Below are positions 7,898 to 16,541 of a stretch of 64,000 bases of DNA, one piece after another (positions within the stretch are counted from its first letter, which is position 1; the number at the start of each line of letters is the position of its first letter). The position numbers and the translations under genes were made by a program. The notes beneath the pieces were generated by a model. It searched no databases. It was given only the letters and a program-made list of their open reading frames with translations, and was not told the DNA's origin. Location: contig NZ_JAHOOZ010000002.1 in assembly GCF_019075875.1 (NCBI RefSeq), forward strand, positions 310,001-374,000. Direction: 5' to 3'. Source of the stretch: Novosphingobium sp. G106 (GTDB lineage: Bacteria > Pseudomonadota > Alphaproteobacteria > Sphingomonadales > Sphingomonadaceae).

Positions 7898-8250
7898 GCG
7901 TTACGGGCGGCTTTCTCACGCACGAGGTTGCCGGCTGCATCGAGACCAACACCCAGCCCGAGTTGTCGCCGCCGGGCGAAGAAAGCATCCTCGTCAGGCC
8001 CGGGTTGCCCCATTTTCTCGACAAAGCTGTCTAGCCAGACATCCTTCTCTTCGTCGGTGAGCTCAGTCGTCGCGATGTCGCCCGCAAGCGCCGCGGTGAT
8101 GCGGGCATGATCGAAATTCCCGGATTTCTCGATAGCGCGACCGATACGCACCCAATGGGCGATCTGGCCGGCGATCGAGCGGCTCTGCAACTCGGATTCG
8201 CGGCGCACGATGCTCATGATATCGTCGCCAAGTTTGATGGACTGGGCCAT
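7894..8250 (-). CDS. ParD-like antitoxin paired with zeta toxin
   Basis: 118 residues. The N-terminal 45 residues (MAQSIKLGDDIMSIVRRESELQSRSIAGQIAHWVRIGRAIEKSG) match the ParD-like antitoxin family that accompanies zeta-like kinases; the middle LTDEEKDVWLDSFVEKMG is a helical neutralising segment. It is the first gene of the pair and overlaps the toxin by 4 nt. Such antitoxins usually repress their own operon; the promoter would lie in 8251-8330. Confidence 0.8.
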   Translation of the reverse strand: MAQSIKLGDDIMSIVRRESELQSRSIAGQIAHWVRIGRAIEKSGNFDHARITAALAGDIATTELTDEEKDVWLDSFVEKMGQPGPDEDAFFARRRQLGLGVGLDAAGNLVREKAARNA

Positions 8251-8340
8251 GGATTACCTCCCGGTCACTAGGTAGCATTTTGCCACCTTAGTTTCAAGCG
8301 AGAGGAATTGCATGGCACAGTCCCAGACCACCAAGCTTGT

Positions 8341-8677
8341 CTAACAGCATCGTTGCCTCCAGAGAGCGAGGGGTGAGCAACCGCACTCCGCCAGCGCGCC
8401 GGCTGCTATCCACCTCTGGCAATGCCAAAGCCGCAGAACGAAGATCGTCCCACCCGCGATTTCATAGCGCATCTCATAATTGCCAACGATGATCCGGCGG
8501 ACCTCACGCGGTTCATAAGCTTCCACCTTCTCGCAATCCTGGGATAATCGAGCAAACGAATAGGACGTGGGCGAGCTGCTGGACGATGCGAGCCGCAGCG
8601 TCGGCCGCCACGGGTTTGAGATGTTCATGGAGGCGTACGAGGTCCGACGAGGCCTTGGAGGTCCAGTGGATTTTCAT
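8341..8677 (-). pseudogene. ParE toxin, frameshifted remnant
   Basis: The ATG ending at 8677 opens MKIHWTSKASSDLVRLHEHLKPVAAD, a normal ParE start. The match continues in another frame as RLLDYPRI and then in a third as EKVEAYEPREVRRIIVGNYEMRYEI..IFVLRLWH, the conserved C-terminal ParE core. At least two single-base indels therefore interrupt the gene. The start overlaps the stop of the preceding antitoxin remnant (TAAATG). The toxin is almost certainly inactive. Confidence 0.75.
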
Positions 8678-8827
8678 TTAGTCGGCGGGCAGCGGCGTAT
8701 CCGTTCCAAGGCTATCAGCCCACGCCTGGATCGCCTGATGGTCGATCACTCGACCGGCATCCACATCCTCCAAGGCTTCCAGCGTCATTTGATGCCGCTC
8801 TTCCTCCTGATGGACCCAAGCGGCCAT
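8678..8827 (-). pseudogene. ParD antitoxin C-terminal remnant
   Basis: The frame encodes AAWVHQEEERHQMTLEALEDVDAGRVIDHQAIQAWADSL, the C-terminal toxin-binding part of CopG/ParD antitoxins. The ribbon-helix-helix N-terminus is gone, and the codons upstream read as unrelated sequence. It directly abuts the parE remnant, so this is a decayed parDE operon. Confidence 0.65.
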
Positions 8828-9286
8828 TGATGTTCGGCAGTCAGGTGATCGGCATGGGCCTGCTAGTCTATTCTCTGCGTCATTTTCGCGGCTGATCATC
8901 GGCCTATCTAATGACACAGCCCGGCGTCGCGGTGCTGGCAGGCTGGCTCGGTTTCGACCAAGCCCTGACCGAATGGGACGGATTTGGCATCGTCCTGGTC
9001 CGAGCAAGGGGGGTGCCAGCGCGGGCGGAAGTCGGGCCTAAATTTCAGGGGGAGGACCGCATCCGGTTAGGAATCATGCGGCGGATATACGTCGCTCCCG
9101 CCTGGCTGAGACCTTAACCGCAAATTCTTTGCACTCAACCGGCATTATATCTCGTTTGCTTAATAGAAAACCCAAGCGCACTCTTCAAACTCGCTGCTGG
9201 AAATATGAAAAATGCAGCGCCTTCACGACCGGGCGAGCTGAATCCTTTGGATGATCTGGTCTTGCCTGACTTGGCGAGGACGAACG

Positions 9287-9757
9287 ATGCTGAATGTAAT
9301 TCTTCCGCTCAGTACAAGCGCGATCATTCTGATCGCCATCGGCATGCTGTTGATCGCAAGCGAACTTTCATCTCCTTCGCACGGAATTGTCGCGCTGCTC
9401 GGCCTCAGCGGGGTCATCGGCGGCGCGGCGATCCTCTACCATCCAGAAGCGGCCGCGATGATCAGCGCACCAGCTGTCCTGATTGCCGGACTGACCGCGC
9501 TCGTTGCCGCCGGACTGTTGATGGTGATGGGCCTATCGGCGCGGCGGCGGCGAATCCGCACAGGCACCGAAGCCTTGCTCGGCATGACCGGACCCGTTCT
9601 GAGCTGGAGCGGAGACTGCGGCCATGTTCTTGTTCATGGCGAACGCTGGCGCGCGAAGGGCGGCCAGCTGACCCCCGGCGGCCACGCAAGAGTAACCGGT
9701 ATCGACGGGCTCACTTTGCACGTTGAGGGCGCCCGAAACGATGGGGCAACGCGGTGA
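9287..9757 (+). CDS. NfeD-family membrane protein
   Basis: 156 residues, ATG at 9287 behind GAGGA. The N-terminal half holds hydrophobic segments (VILPLSTSAIILIAIGMLLIA, IVALLGLSGVIGGAAILY, and APAVLIAGLTALVAAGLLMVM). The C-terminal soluble OB-fold NfeD domain follows (TEALLGMTGPVLSWSGDCGHVLVHGERWRAKGG...GHARVTGIDGLTLHVE). It lacks the ClpP-like protease part of long NfeD proteins, so it is a short NfeD1b type. The next gene is its usual partner, a stomatin/slipin, 27 nt downstream; together they form membrane microdomain proteins. Confidence 0.85.
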   Translation: MLNVILPLSTSAIILIAIGMLLIASELSSPSHGIVALLGLSGVIGGAAILYHPEAAAMISAPAVLIAGLTALVAAGLLMVMGLSARRRRIRTGTEALLGMTGPVLSWSGDCGHVLVHGERWRAKGGQLTPGGHARVTGIDGLTLHVEGARNDGATR

Positions 9758-9784
9758 CCTGATCAAATCGTGAAGGAGAGTGCC

Positions 9785-10573
9785 ATGAACATCCTTGAAA
9801 ACCCTGTGCTGATCGCGGTGGCCGCTCTTCTCGTCCTGGTTGTTCTCCTCCTCCTCAGCGCGATCCGGATATTACGCGAATATGAGCGCGGCGTGGTCTT
9901 CACGCTCGGCCGCTTTTCCGGCGTCAAAGGCCCGGGCCTCATCCTGCTGGTGCCACTGATCCAGCAACTGGTGCGCATGGATTTGCGAACCATCGTCCAC
10001 AGCGTGCCCACTCAGGATGTCATTTCGAAGGACAACGTCTCGGTTAAGGTCAACGCCGTCATCTACTTCCGGGTCGTGGATCCCGAACGTGCAACGATCC
10101 AGGTCGAAAACTTCATGCAGGCTACCAGCGAGCTCGCCCAGACCACCCTGAGGTCGGTCCTCGGCAAGCACGAACTCGACGAACTCCTTGCCGAGCGGGA
10201 TCGCCTGAACGCCGACGTCCAGGAAATCCTCGACGCGCAGACCGATGCCTGGGGCATCAAGGTCGCCAACGTCGAGATCAAACATGTCGACATCGACGAA
10301 TCGATGGTCCGGGCGATTGCCAGGCAGGCAGAAGCAGAGCGCGAACGCCGGGCAAAGGTGATCAACGCCGAAGGCGAGCAGCAGGCGGCACAGAAGCTGG
10401 TCGAGGCCGCGCAGATCCTCAGCCGCGACGCCGGCGCGATGCAGCTACGCTATCTTTCGACCCTGAACGTGATCGCAAACGAGCGCAGCAACACGATCGT
10501 ATTTCCCTTTCCGGTCAAACTGGACGAATTGCTGGCCACCATCGCTGGCCGTGCGGCGCAGCCGGTATCATGA
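9785..10573 (+). CDS. Slipin/stomatin-like SPFH protein
   Basis: 262 residues, ATG at 9785 behind AAGGAGA. A single N-terminal membrane segment ([22 protein letters not shown]) is followed by the SPFH domain ([37 protein letters not shown]...) and a coiled helical part rich in Ala, Glu and Arg ([27 protein letters not shown]). Slipins oligomerise in the inner membrane and work with NfeD proteins in membrane quality control or stress tolerance. It ends with a 4-nt overlap with the next small gene. Confidence 0.9.
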   Translation: MNILENPVLIAVAALLVLVVLLLLSAIRILREYERGVVFTLGRFSGVKGPGLILLVPLIQQLVRMDLRTIVHSVPTQDVISKDNVSVKVNAVIYFRVVDPERATIQVENFMQATSELAQTTLRSVLGKHELDELLAERDRLNADVQEILDAQTDAWGIKVANVEIKHVDIDESMVRAIARQAEAERERRAKVINAEGEQQAAQKLVEAAQILSRDAGAMQLRYLSTLNVIANERSNTIVFPFPVKLDELLATIAGRAAQPVS

Positions 10574-10800
10574 CGAATGAGCTAGAGCATCATCCTCCAC
10601 ATCGGAGAAAACGCATGAGGACATATTATCCCGCGATTACCGCGTGCCTCGTCGAAGCACGCGCGCCCAGCCGCGGCGAGATCAGGCGTGTCGCGAGCCG
10701 TATGCGGCATGAAATTTTTGCCGATCAGACGCTCGATCGTGCGGATCGCCATTTTCTTATCCGCGCCGCGCTCACCGCACTAGGGCACGGCATCGACTAA
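10570..10800 (+). CDS. Small hypothetical protein, third gene of nfeD-slipin operon
   Basis: 76 residues from the ATG that overlaps the slipin stop (ATGA); an internal ATG at 10615 would give 61 residues ([38 protein letters not shown]...). It is helical and basic, with no membrane segment and no family recognised. The overlap indicates co-translation with slipin. Confidence 0.5.
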   Translation: MTNELEHHPPHRRKRMRTYYPAITACLVEARAPSRGEIRRVASRMRHEIFADQTLDRADRHFLIRAALTALGHGID

Positions 10801-10873
10801 TCCGTCCCTCGCTCGGGGCTTACGCCGCATAACCGCCTTTGCCCCTCACGTTAGACGCGGAGTTCGCCTGCAA

Positions 10874-11197
10874 ATGGAAGGCCTGACAATCACGCGCCGT
10901 GGTTCGGCGCAGGCCGGCGAGTACAGAGCTCACGTTGCCGGCAGCAACCTTTTCGGTCGATTGACCTGGATAATGCGCGATGGGACAAGGATCGCTGAGC
11001 ACACCATCGTACCGCCGGAGCTCGCAGGTCGGGGTGTCGCCGCTGCGCTCGTCGATGCCCTGATATCCGATGCCCGCGAGCACGAGTTCAAGATCGAACC
11101 GCGATGCTCCTACGTAGGGGCCGCCTTCAAGATACATCCGGACTGGAACGATGTCCTGGCCGGCGAGCATTTTAGGGTGCATCGTCTGAGCCGATAA
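10874..11197 (+). CDS. YjdJ/NATD1-like GNAT acetyltransferase
   Basis: 107 residues. The motif AEHTIVPPELAGRGVAAALVDALISDAREHEFKIEPRCSYV is the acetyl-CoA binding motif A of short GNAT proteins of the YjdJ/NATD1 type, in which the V-P-x-x-x-G-x-G-x-A segment holds the pyrophosphate. The ending FKIHPDWNDVLA is also typical. The substrate is unknown. Its 3' end overlaps the 3' end of the convergent XRE gene by 26 nt. Confidence 0.8.
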   Translation: MEGLTITRRGSAQAGEYRAHVAGSNLFGRLTWIMRDGTRIAEHTIVPPELAGRGVAAALVDALISDAREHEFKIEPRCSYVGAAFKIHPDWNDVLAGEHFRVHRLSR

Positions 11198-11495
11198 TAC
11201 CGCCTTCGCCTTCCAATCGCGCAATCTGCCGCACGTCCTGGCGCGTGAATTTCAGTCTGACGCCCTTTCCCATACCGTCGGATTCGTCGACGACAATCAC
11301 GCCAAAGTATTCGAGCGCGCGAGCTATCGCCTCAACCTCCGGATCTGATCCGATCCAAGCGCTCCCGCCGCGCTCGATCTGCTGCAGAGCGGCAACTGAT
11401 ATGCCCGCGGCGCTCGCGAAGTCCGCCCGGCCCACGCCTACGAGGGCGCGCGCCGCAGCGATCAGACGGCCTGTGAGCTTAAAGCTATTGTTCAT
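11172..11495 (-). CDS. XRE-family helix-turn-helix regulator
   Basis: 107 residues from the ATG at 11495 (an ATG at 11504 is also possible). The helix-turn-helix reads LIAAARALVGVGRADFASAAGISVAALQQIERGG (about 9-42), typical of the Xre/Cro fold, and is followed by DPEVEAIARALEYFGVIVVDESDGMGKGVRLK. Proteins of this length with an F-G-V-x-x-(D/E)-x-x-x-x-G-x-G-V-R-L tail are common plasmid and prophage regulators. A 40-bp imperfect palindrome upstream (11528-11567) may be its own operator. Confidence 0.8.
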   Translation of the reverse strand: MNNSFKLTGRLIAAARALVGVGRADFASAAGISVAALQQIERGGSAWIGSDPEVEAIARALEYFGVIVVDESDGMGKGVRLKFTRQDVRQIARLEGEGGIIGSDDAP

Positions 11496-11527
11496 GGCCG
11501 GCATTACCCTTTCGAGGATGAAACTAT

Positions 11528-11567
11528 CGATCGTGGCACGTCCAATATAGTGGACGCGCCACGATCG
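11528..11567. promoter_or_regulatory. 40-bp imperfect palindrome upstream of XRE gene
   Basis: The arms begin CGATCGTGGC and end GCCACGATCG, with inner GTCCA and TGGAC; 18 of 20 positions pair. It lies 30-70 nt upstream of the XRE start codon on the minus strand. The size and symmetry suit binding of two repressor dimers and autoregulation. Confidence 0.6.
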
Positions 11568-11925
11568 TAAACTGAGCGGGATGAAATATGAGGATCGAGC
11601 GCCGCAGCATTTTGTACTGCGCACGATTGGGCGGGGCAATTGCAGTTGGGTAGGGAATGATGATGCACTGTGTGCGAGCACGGCGTGCAGCTATAGCTAG
11701 TATGATGGCCATCAGCATGCTCGTTGTGGCCAGCCAGCGATCGAGACTGGAAGGGCACCACACGATCGGGACTTAGAGTTTTCAAAAGCGAGTCCTTGCT
11801 TGCCGCCCCCTCGACGCCTGACGCTGTGGACGCAATATGTTCGGGACACACTTAGTCAAAGTAGTACAGTTTCATCTCGTCCGCGACTCGCAAGATGTCC
11901 TGAAAACTTCGAAAAGGAAACAATG

Positions 11926-12369
11926 ATGTACAAACACCTTCTTATCGCAACCGATGACTCAGACGTGGGCGAAAAAGGTGTGGAGCACGGGCTCTCGCTG
12001 GCTAAGGCCCTCGGCGCTCGCGCTACGATAATCACTGTGACCGAGCCGTTTCCAATTACCGGTGGAGAGTTCGCCCTTGTCCCAGGCGAGGCACTGTTGG
12101 GCAGTTATGAAGCTTCTCAACGCGAGAGGGCAACCGCGACATTGACTGCGGTGAAGGCGTCGGCCGATCGGGTAGGCATCGCGGTCGAGACATTGCACGT
12201 CGCAGATGCCCAGCCCGCGGAAGCGATCCTTGCAACCGCGAAGTCACTTAATTGCGATCTCATCATCATGGGGTCACACGGCCGTAGAGGTTTGGGACGC
12301 CTGATACTAGGCAGCAAGACCTACGAAGTGGTATCGCATGGCCATATTCCAGTTCTTGTAGTGCGATAA
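11926..12369 (+). CDS. Universal stress protein (UspA family)
   Basis: 147 residues from the second of two tandem ATG codons (11923 also possible) behind AAGGAA. It has the UspA start MYKHLLIATDDSD with strand and nucleotide-contacting Asp, and the ATP-binding signature GSHGRRGLGRLILGS (G-x2-G-x9-G-S) near the C-terminus, ending SHGHIPVLVVR. ATP-binding Usp proteins accumulate in stationary phase and oxidative or respiratory stress. It stands alone, between the XRE gene and the RNA-like locus at 12.5 kb. Confidence 0.92.
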   Translation: MYKHLLIATDDSDVGEKGVEHGLSLAKALGARATIITVTEPFPITGGEFALVPGEALLGSYEASQRERATATLTAVKASADRVGIAVETLHVADAQPAEAILATAKSLNCDLIIMGSHGRRGLGRLILGSKTYEVVSHGHIPVLVVR

Positions 12370-12490
12370 AAAGGCCTAGATTGAATAGAATACTGCCGAG
12401 GTTTGTCTTAAGACGACATTAACACATCGCTTTAATTAACATGTTTCGTTTATGCGTTGTTTAATCTGCCTTGGTTTTTACTCCGGGATG

Positions 12491-12620
12491 TTGATTTCCT
12501 CCTTGAACGGGCCATATCGATAATGATGCCTAGTTTTCTTCTCTTAGCTCCTCGGGAGCCGCAGCGCCTGATGTTCGGCAACTAGCCGGACGCGCGCCAC
12601 GCCAGCGCAAGCGTCCGGCT
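12491..12620 (+). ncRNA. Candidate structured RNA/leader, copy A
   Basis: A promoter-like pair TTGATT (12491-12496) and CATATC (12513-12518), 16 nt apart, is followed 66 nt later by a hairpin with arms AGCCGGACGC (12584-12593) and GCGTCCGGCT (12611-12620) and a further GCGC/GCGC pairing inside. The segment between, GAGCCGCAGCGCCTGATGTT, is closely repeated in copy B at 34.1 kb. The hairpin has no U-run, so it is not a standard terminator. The gene at 12752 starts 131 nt downstream. It could be a stand-alone small RNA or the leader of that gene. Confidence 0.55.
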
Positions 12621-12751
12621 TGAGGCGCACAGGGAAGGCTAGCAGACTCGCACCGCGCGGATTTGAGCAGTTTCCACGTCAGGCGGAACTCCGTTGGCCG
12701 ACGCGGTCGCTTACTATTGAAAGCGCGCGTCCGCAGAAAAGGACACACAAA

Positions 12752-13048
12752 ATGGCAACCTCATATGGTCGGTTGAGGCCGCGCTCAGGCGCGGCATTAC
12801 AAGTCGGAAGCTTGCTCAATCGTTACCCTCGATTAAGCGAGCAGGAACTGGCAAACCTAATCGAACTCATGCCTTATCTGCCGATATTGGATCAGGCGCT
12901 AATCACCGCCGACGACCAGTTGGCGGGCAAGTTTGCTGAATTCTTACGTGACCACCGGGCAATGCTGACTGCGCCGCAGCATCCGATAGCTTTGTTCACG
13001 ATCACCGCATTTCTAGCGTTGGTCGCCATTTCCTGGGCATTCTCATGA
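12752..13048 (+). CDS. 98-residue tail-anchored protein, family shared with 34321-34620
   Basis: The ATG at 12752 behind AAAAGGACACACAAA gives MATSYGRLRPRSGAALQVGSLLNRYPRLSEQEL... ending in one hydrophobic segment (IALFTITAFLALVAISWAF), so it is predicted to be tail-anchored in the membrane with its helical domain in the cytoplasm. The protein at 34321 is a clear paralogue: RPRS.AALQ, RYPRL.E.EL..LIEL..YLP.LDQAL.T..DQLA, DH. Both genes are preceded by the same RNA-like leader. No function is known. Confidence 0.7.
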   Translation: MATSYGRLRPRSGAALQVGSLLNRYPRLSEQELANLIELMPYLPILDQALITADDQLAGKFAEFLRDHRAMLTAPQHPIALFTITAFLALVAISWAFS

Positions 13049-13400
13049 CCTAACGCCCAAGTTAAGCCCAGATGAGACCGCCTCAAGAAACCCGCAAAAA
13101 TCGGCTGGGGCAACCTTAGATATCCGCTTCTTGCCGGCATAACGTCCGATTTGCTTAGTTGGGACGAGGGTGCTGAGGCGACATTAGCTCCGATCTGAAG
13201 CAGTCGTCGCGGACTCCTGAAGCTCAGAGGTGGCTATCCGGCAGGCAGAGCTCGGTCAATCCAGGAATCCAGCAAAGGGTGGACTCACGCTCGCCTGAGG
13301 TCAACATGACTCCCATAAAGAGTTGAGAAAAGTGATATATTGCCGAGTCGTTCGATTCCTGCCCGACATGGCAACGTACATTTCGATAAGGAGGCAGCCA

Positions 13401-13871
13401 ATGGCCATCAATATAGGACTCTCCCACGAGGAGCGCGAGAATATCAGCAACGGATTGTCACGGCTGCTAGCTGACAGTTACACGCTCTATCTCATGACCC
13501 ACAGCTTCCACTGGAACGTCACGGGCCCAATGTTCAACACATTGCATCTCATGTTTATGCAGCAGTACACTGAGCAATGGACGGCACTGGATTTGATCGC
13601 TGAAAGGATCCGTGCTCTCGGCTTCCCCGCCCCGGGCACTTACAAAGAATTTGCGGCACTCGCTTCGATTCAAGAGGTAGATGGAGTGCCCAAAGCGATG
13701 GAGATGGTGCGGCACCTCGTCGACGCGCAAGAAGCAACGGCACGCACGGCCCGCCAATTATTCCCGACGGTGGGAGCCGCAAACGATCAACCCACAGCGG
13801 ACCTTCTAACCCAGCGCCTAGATGTCCACGAGAAAACAGCTTGGATGCTGCGCAGCCTGCTGGAAGAGTGA
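13401..13871 (+). CDS. dps: Dps-family ferritin-like DNA-protection protein
   Basis: 156 residues, ATG at 13401 behind AAGGAGG. The Dps core is present: LLADSYTLYLMTHSFHWNVTGPMFNTLH, then QYTEQWTALDLIAERIRALGFPAPG, with the ferroxidase His of HSFHW and the Asp/Glu of ALDLIAERI. Dps 12-mers oxidise and store iron and protect DNA from peroxide. Length is normal for the family. It fits the stress-gene block with UspA, NfeD/slipin and Rnk. Confidence 0.92.
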   Translation: MAINIGLSHEERENISNGLSRLLADSYTLYLMTHSFHWNVTGPMFNTLHLMFMQQYTEQWTALDLIAERIRALGFPAPGTYKEFAALASIQEVDGVPKAMEMVRHLVDAQEATARTARQLFPTVGAANDQPTADLLTQRLDVHEKTAWMLRSLLEE

Positions 13872-14357
13872 GCAATGCGTAAAACCGCGCTTCAAACTGC
13901 CTTCTCTGATGGGCTCTAGGCGCTTCAGGGCATTAACAATTTCTGTGTATCATGGGCGTCGATTGCAAGGCGCCCAACGCGGACAGCGCAGCTCAGGTGA
14001 CCTGATGTTCATTGCTAGTTGCCAGCGCCCGCTTCATTTGGCCTCCATCCTCGCCTCGAGGCGAATACGACTCACGACCATTGTTCCGCCGTCACCTTGC
14101 CGGTTTTGCACTCATTCGAAATAAGAAATGCTCCCCGGCCAGGCATTGGCGAGAATGTCCGGTAATACGACAACGCCCGCCGCATCAGAGTCCGTCCGCT
14201 TTAGGCGTTGCCATTCGAAAGCTCTTTCTGGGCCGATCTCGCATTTTTCCCAGTGTTGGGAGTGCGGCCGGCACGAGTATCTTGCAATCCGCGCCGACGA
14301 TCTCAGAGGGTGCGATCTGCTCAATGCCGTCGGTTCCGACCAAGCCTACGAAGCCGG
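13872..14357. other. Intergenic stretch, nothing recognised
   Basis: About 485 bases between dps and the convergent rnk gene. Short open frames exist on both strands but none resembles a protein family. No clear terminator is seen. Confidence 0.4.
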
Positions 14358-14798
14358 CTATCTGCTTAGCGGAGGAGCGAGCCTATCAGCGGTGTTAATC
14401 GCTTGCGAGACTGTCACGACCTTCAGTTCGCGTTCGTGCCCCTCACGATCAGGCCAGAGAATCGACTGTCCTTCACGCAGCCCGATGAGGCCTGCGCCAA
14501 CTGGTGTGAGGACCGAGATTCGGCCCGCGGAAATATCGGCTTCGCCAGGGTAGGCAAGCTGGTAGCTGTAATCCTTGCCGCTGGCTTCATCCACGAACTG
14601 CACAGTGGCGTGCATCGTAACGACATTGCGCGGAATCCGGGCGGCCGAATGGGTCGTTGCGCGGGCGATTTCATTGAGCAGCAGGTCGCTCGCTTGCGGT
14701 GCGCGATCCTCGGCAGCTATCGCCAAATCGGTCAGCGCTTCGGCTTCCGTATCGATCATGTGAATTGGCGGCCGACGGCTCGCCTTCAGGGTGGTCAT
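14358..14798 (-). CDS. rnk: Nucleoside diphosphate kinase regulator (Rnk, GreA/GreB-like)
   Basis: 146 residues from the ATG at 14798. The N-terminal part (RRPPIHMIDTEAEALTDLAIAAEDRAPQASDLLLNEIARA) matches Rnk, and the C-terminal FKBP-like Gre domain reads TVQFVDEASGKDYSYQLAYPGEADISAGRISVLTPVGAGLIGLREGQSILWP. Rnk binds RNA polymerase in the secondary channel region and lacks the long cleavage coiled coil of GreA. It influences nucleotide pools and alginate in Pseudomonas. An upstream extension of the frame looks non-coding. Confidence 0.88.
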   Translation of the reverse strand: MTTLKASRRPPIHMIDTEAEALTDLAIAAEDRAPQASDLLLNEIARATTHSAARIPRNVVTMHATVQFVDEASGKDYSYQLAYPGEADISAGRISVLTPVGAGLIGLREGQSILWPDREGHERELKVVTVSQAINTADRLAPPLSR

Positions 14799-15116
14799 AA
14801 TTTTCGCTTTCAAATGCGGCAGCGCCGCCGAATATCTCGGCGCTGCCTCCGGACATGTAACCTGTGCCCCGAGTTCGGGGCACGATGCACCGGAACCCGG
14901 GGCTAGAAGCCCGCGAGAATCTGCCCCCCCGTGGTGGCGAAAGCGACAATGACGGCGATGAGTCTTCATATGATCATGATGTAGGGAGTGTCTCGCCCGA
15001 GTCAAATGCGATCGCCTAAATATCGGCTCAGAGCCGGCGCATCATTGGTGACATAGCCTACTATCCGCGAGTGACTCAGTCGCTAAATGGAATGACCGTC
15101 AGTCTGGAGGGACAGC

Positions 15117-15266
15117 TTAAACTGAAGAATTGATCGGTCTGATGTAGAGACTTCCGTAGGCCTTCAGCGCAGCGATCATCAGTGGGATGGCGCCAAAAAC
15201 GATTAAAATCAGGTCGCCGGTTAAGCGCATCCATTCGAGCTTCCGCGCGATAATACTGCTGGTGTA
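15117..15266 (-). pseudogene. 3' fragment of a second norB (quinol NO reductase)
   Basis: The last 49 codons before the stop at 15117 read YTSSIIARKLEWMRLTGDLILIVFGAIPLMIAALKAY, which matches the C-terminus of the norB at 23-25 kb (YTGSAIARQLEWMRLPGDLIFIVFGAIPLSIATFKAY) at most positions. It is cut off upstream by the decayed IS3 element. This is the stump of a second, diverged norB copy. Confidence 0.8.
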
Positions 15267-15290
15267 AGCGCTGAGAACCGCACCCGGTCT

Positions 15291-15390
15291 GCCGGAGGCA
15301 TTTGGTCGTGAGTCACGCCGCCATATCGATGTTATTCGCGGCAGCATAATATTGTTCTTCGGCTTTGACAGGCGGGATGTTTCCGATAGG
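15291..15390. repeat. IS3 end segment, directly repeated at 55577-55676
   Basis: The roughly 100 bases from GCCGGAGGCATT to GGCGGGATGT..CCGAT recur in the same orientation about 40.3 kb to the right with scattered substitutions. They are the 3' end of the IS3 orfB plus its terminus. Confidence 0.65.
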
Positions 15391-16541
15391 CTCGAGCAGT
15401 CGCCGATGGTTGAACCAGTCGACCCATTCTAGCGTGGCATATTCGACGGCTTCGACGCTGCGCCATGGAGCGCGCCTGTCGATCACTTCGGCCTTGTAGA
15501 GTCCGTTGATGGTCTCGGCCAAAGCGTTGTCATAGTTGTCGCCGACGCTGCCGACCGACGGCTCGATCCCTGCTCCGGCGAGGCGCTCCGTGTATTTGAT
15601 GGACACGTATTGCGAACCGCGATCGCTATGATGGATGTGGCCGTCCCGATGGACCGCCCGGCGGTCATGAAGCGCCTGCTCCAGGGCATCGAGGACGAAG
15701 CTGGCATGGGCCGTCTTGCTGGCCCGCCAACCGACGATCCGACTAGCAAAAGGTATCGATGACGAAGGCGACGTAGACCAACCCAGCCCAGGTCGCGACG
15801 TAGGTGAAGTCCGACACCCACAGCAAGTTCGGCGCCGGCGCATAGAACCTGCGGTTGACGTGATCGAGCGGGCACGGCGGCGCCTTGTCGCTGATGGTCG
15901 TGCGCACCGGCTTGCCGCGGATTACCACTGCCAGGCCCATCTCACGCATCAATCGCGCGACCGTGCAGCGGGCGACCGGGAAGCCTTCTCGCATCATTTG
16001 TCGCCAGATCTTGCGGACGCCGTAGACCGCGAAGTTCTCAGCGAACACGCGGGCAATCTCGGGTCTAAGCGCCTATTCTCGTTGCGCCCGCTCCGATAGG
16101 CGCATCGGATCGCGACGCTGTGCGATACGCTCATGATACGTCGATGGGGCGATCGGCAGGACGCGGCAGCTTGGCTCGACCCCATAGGTGTCACGGTGAT
16201 CGTCAATGAAGGCGATCATCGCTTGAACGGGCGGTCGAGCTCCGCCTGGGCAAAATATACCGACGCCTTGAGGAGAATCTCGTTGGCTTGTCGCAGTTCG
16301 CGGACGTCTCACTCCAGCGCCTTCATCTTGTCAGCCACCTCGGTCGGGACGCCAGCGCGCTTGCCGCTGTCGACTTCGGCCTGCTTCACCCACTCATGCA
16401 GCGTCTGCGGACCGCAGTCGATCTTCTCTGCGATCGACACCACAGCCGCCCAGCGCGAGGGGTAATCGCGTTCGTGATCGATCACCATGCGCACGCGCGC
16501 TCGCGGACTTCCGGCGCAAACTTGTTCGTTGTCTGGCTCAT
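15313..16541 (-). pseudogene. IS3-family element orfA/orfB, multiply frameshifted
   Basis: On the minus strand OrfA starts at 16541 ([16 protein letters not shown]), loses frame after about 16 codons and resumes as [40 protein letters not shown]. OrfB follows in pieces: helical [31 protein letters not shown], then FAVYGVRKIWRQMMREGFPVARCTVARLMREMGL, the integrase core LLWVSDFTYVATWAGLVYVAFVID, and HIHHSDRGSQYVSIKYTERL to NGLYKAEVI. All parts of an IS3 (IS407-like) transposase are present, but at least three indels break it. Confidence 0.85.

Noticed and set aside
15291..15310. IS3 ends as transposon terminal repeats for a composite transposon
   Set aside because: The two copies are in direct orientation and only one has the rest of an element, so only recombination potential can be claimed.
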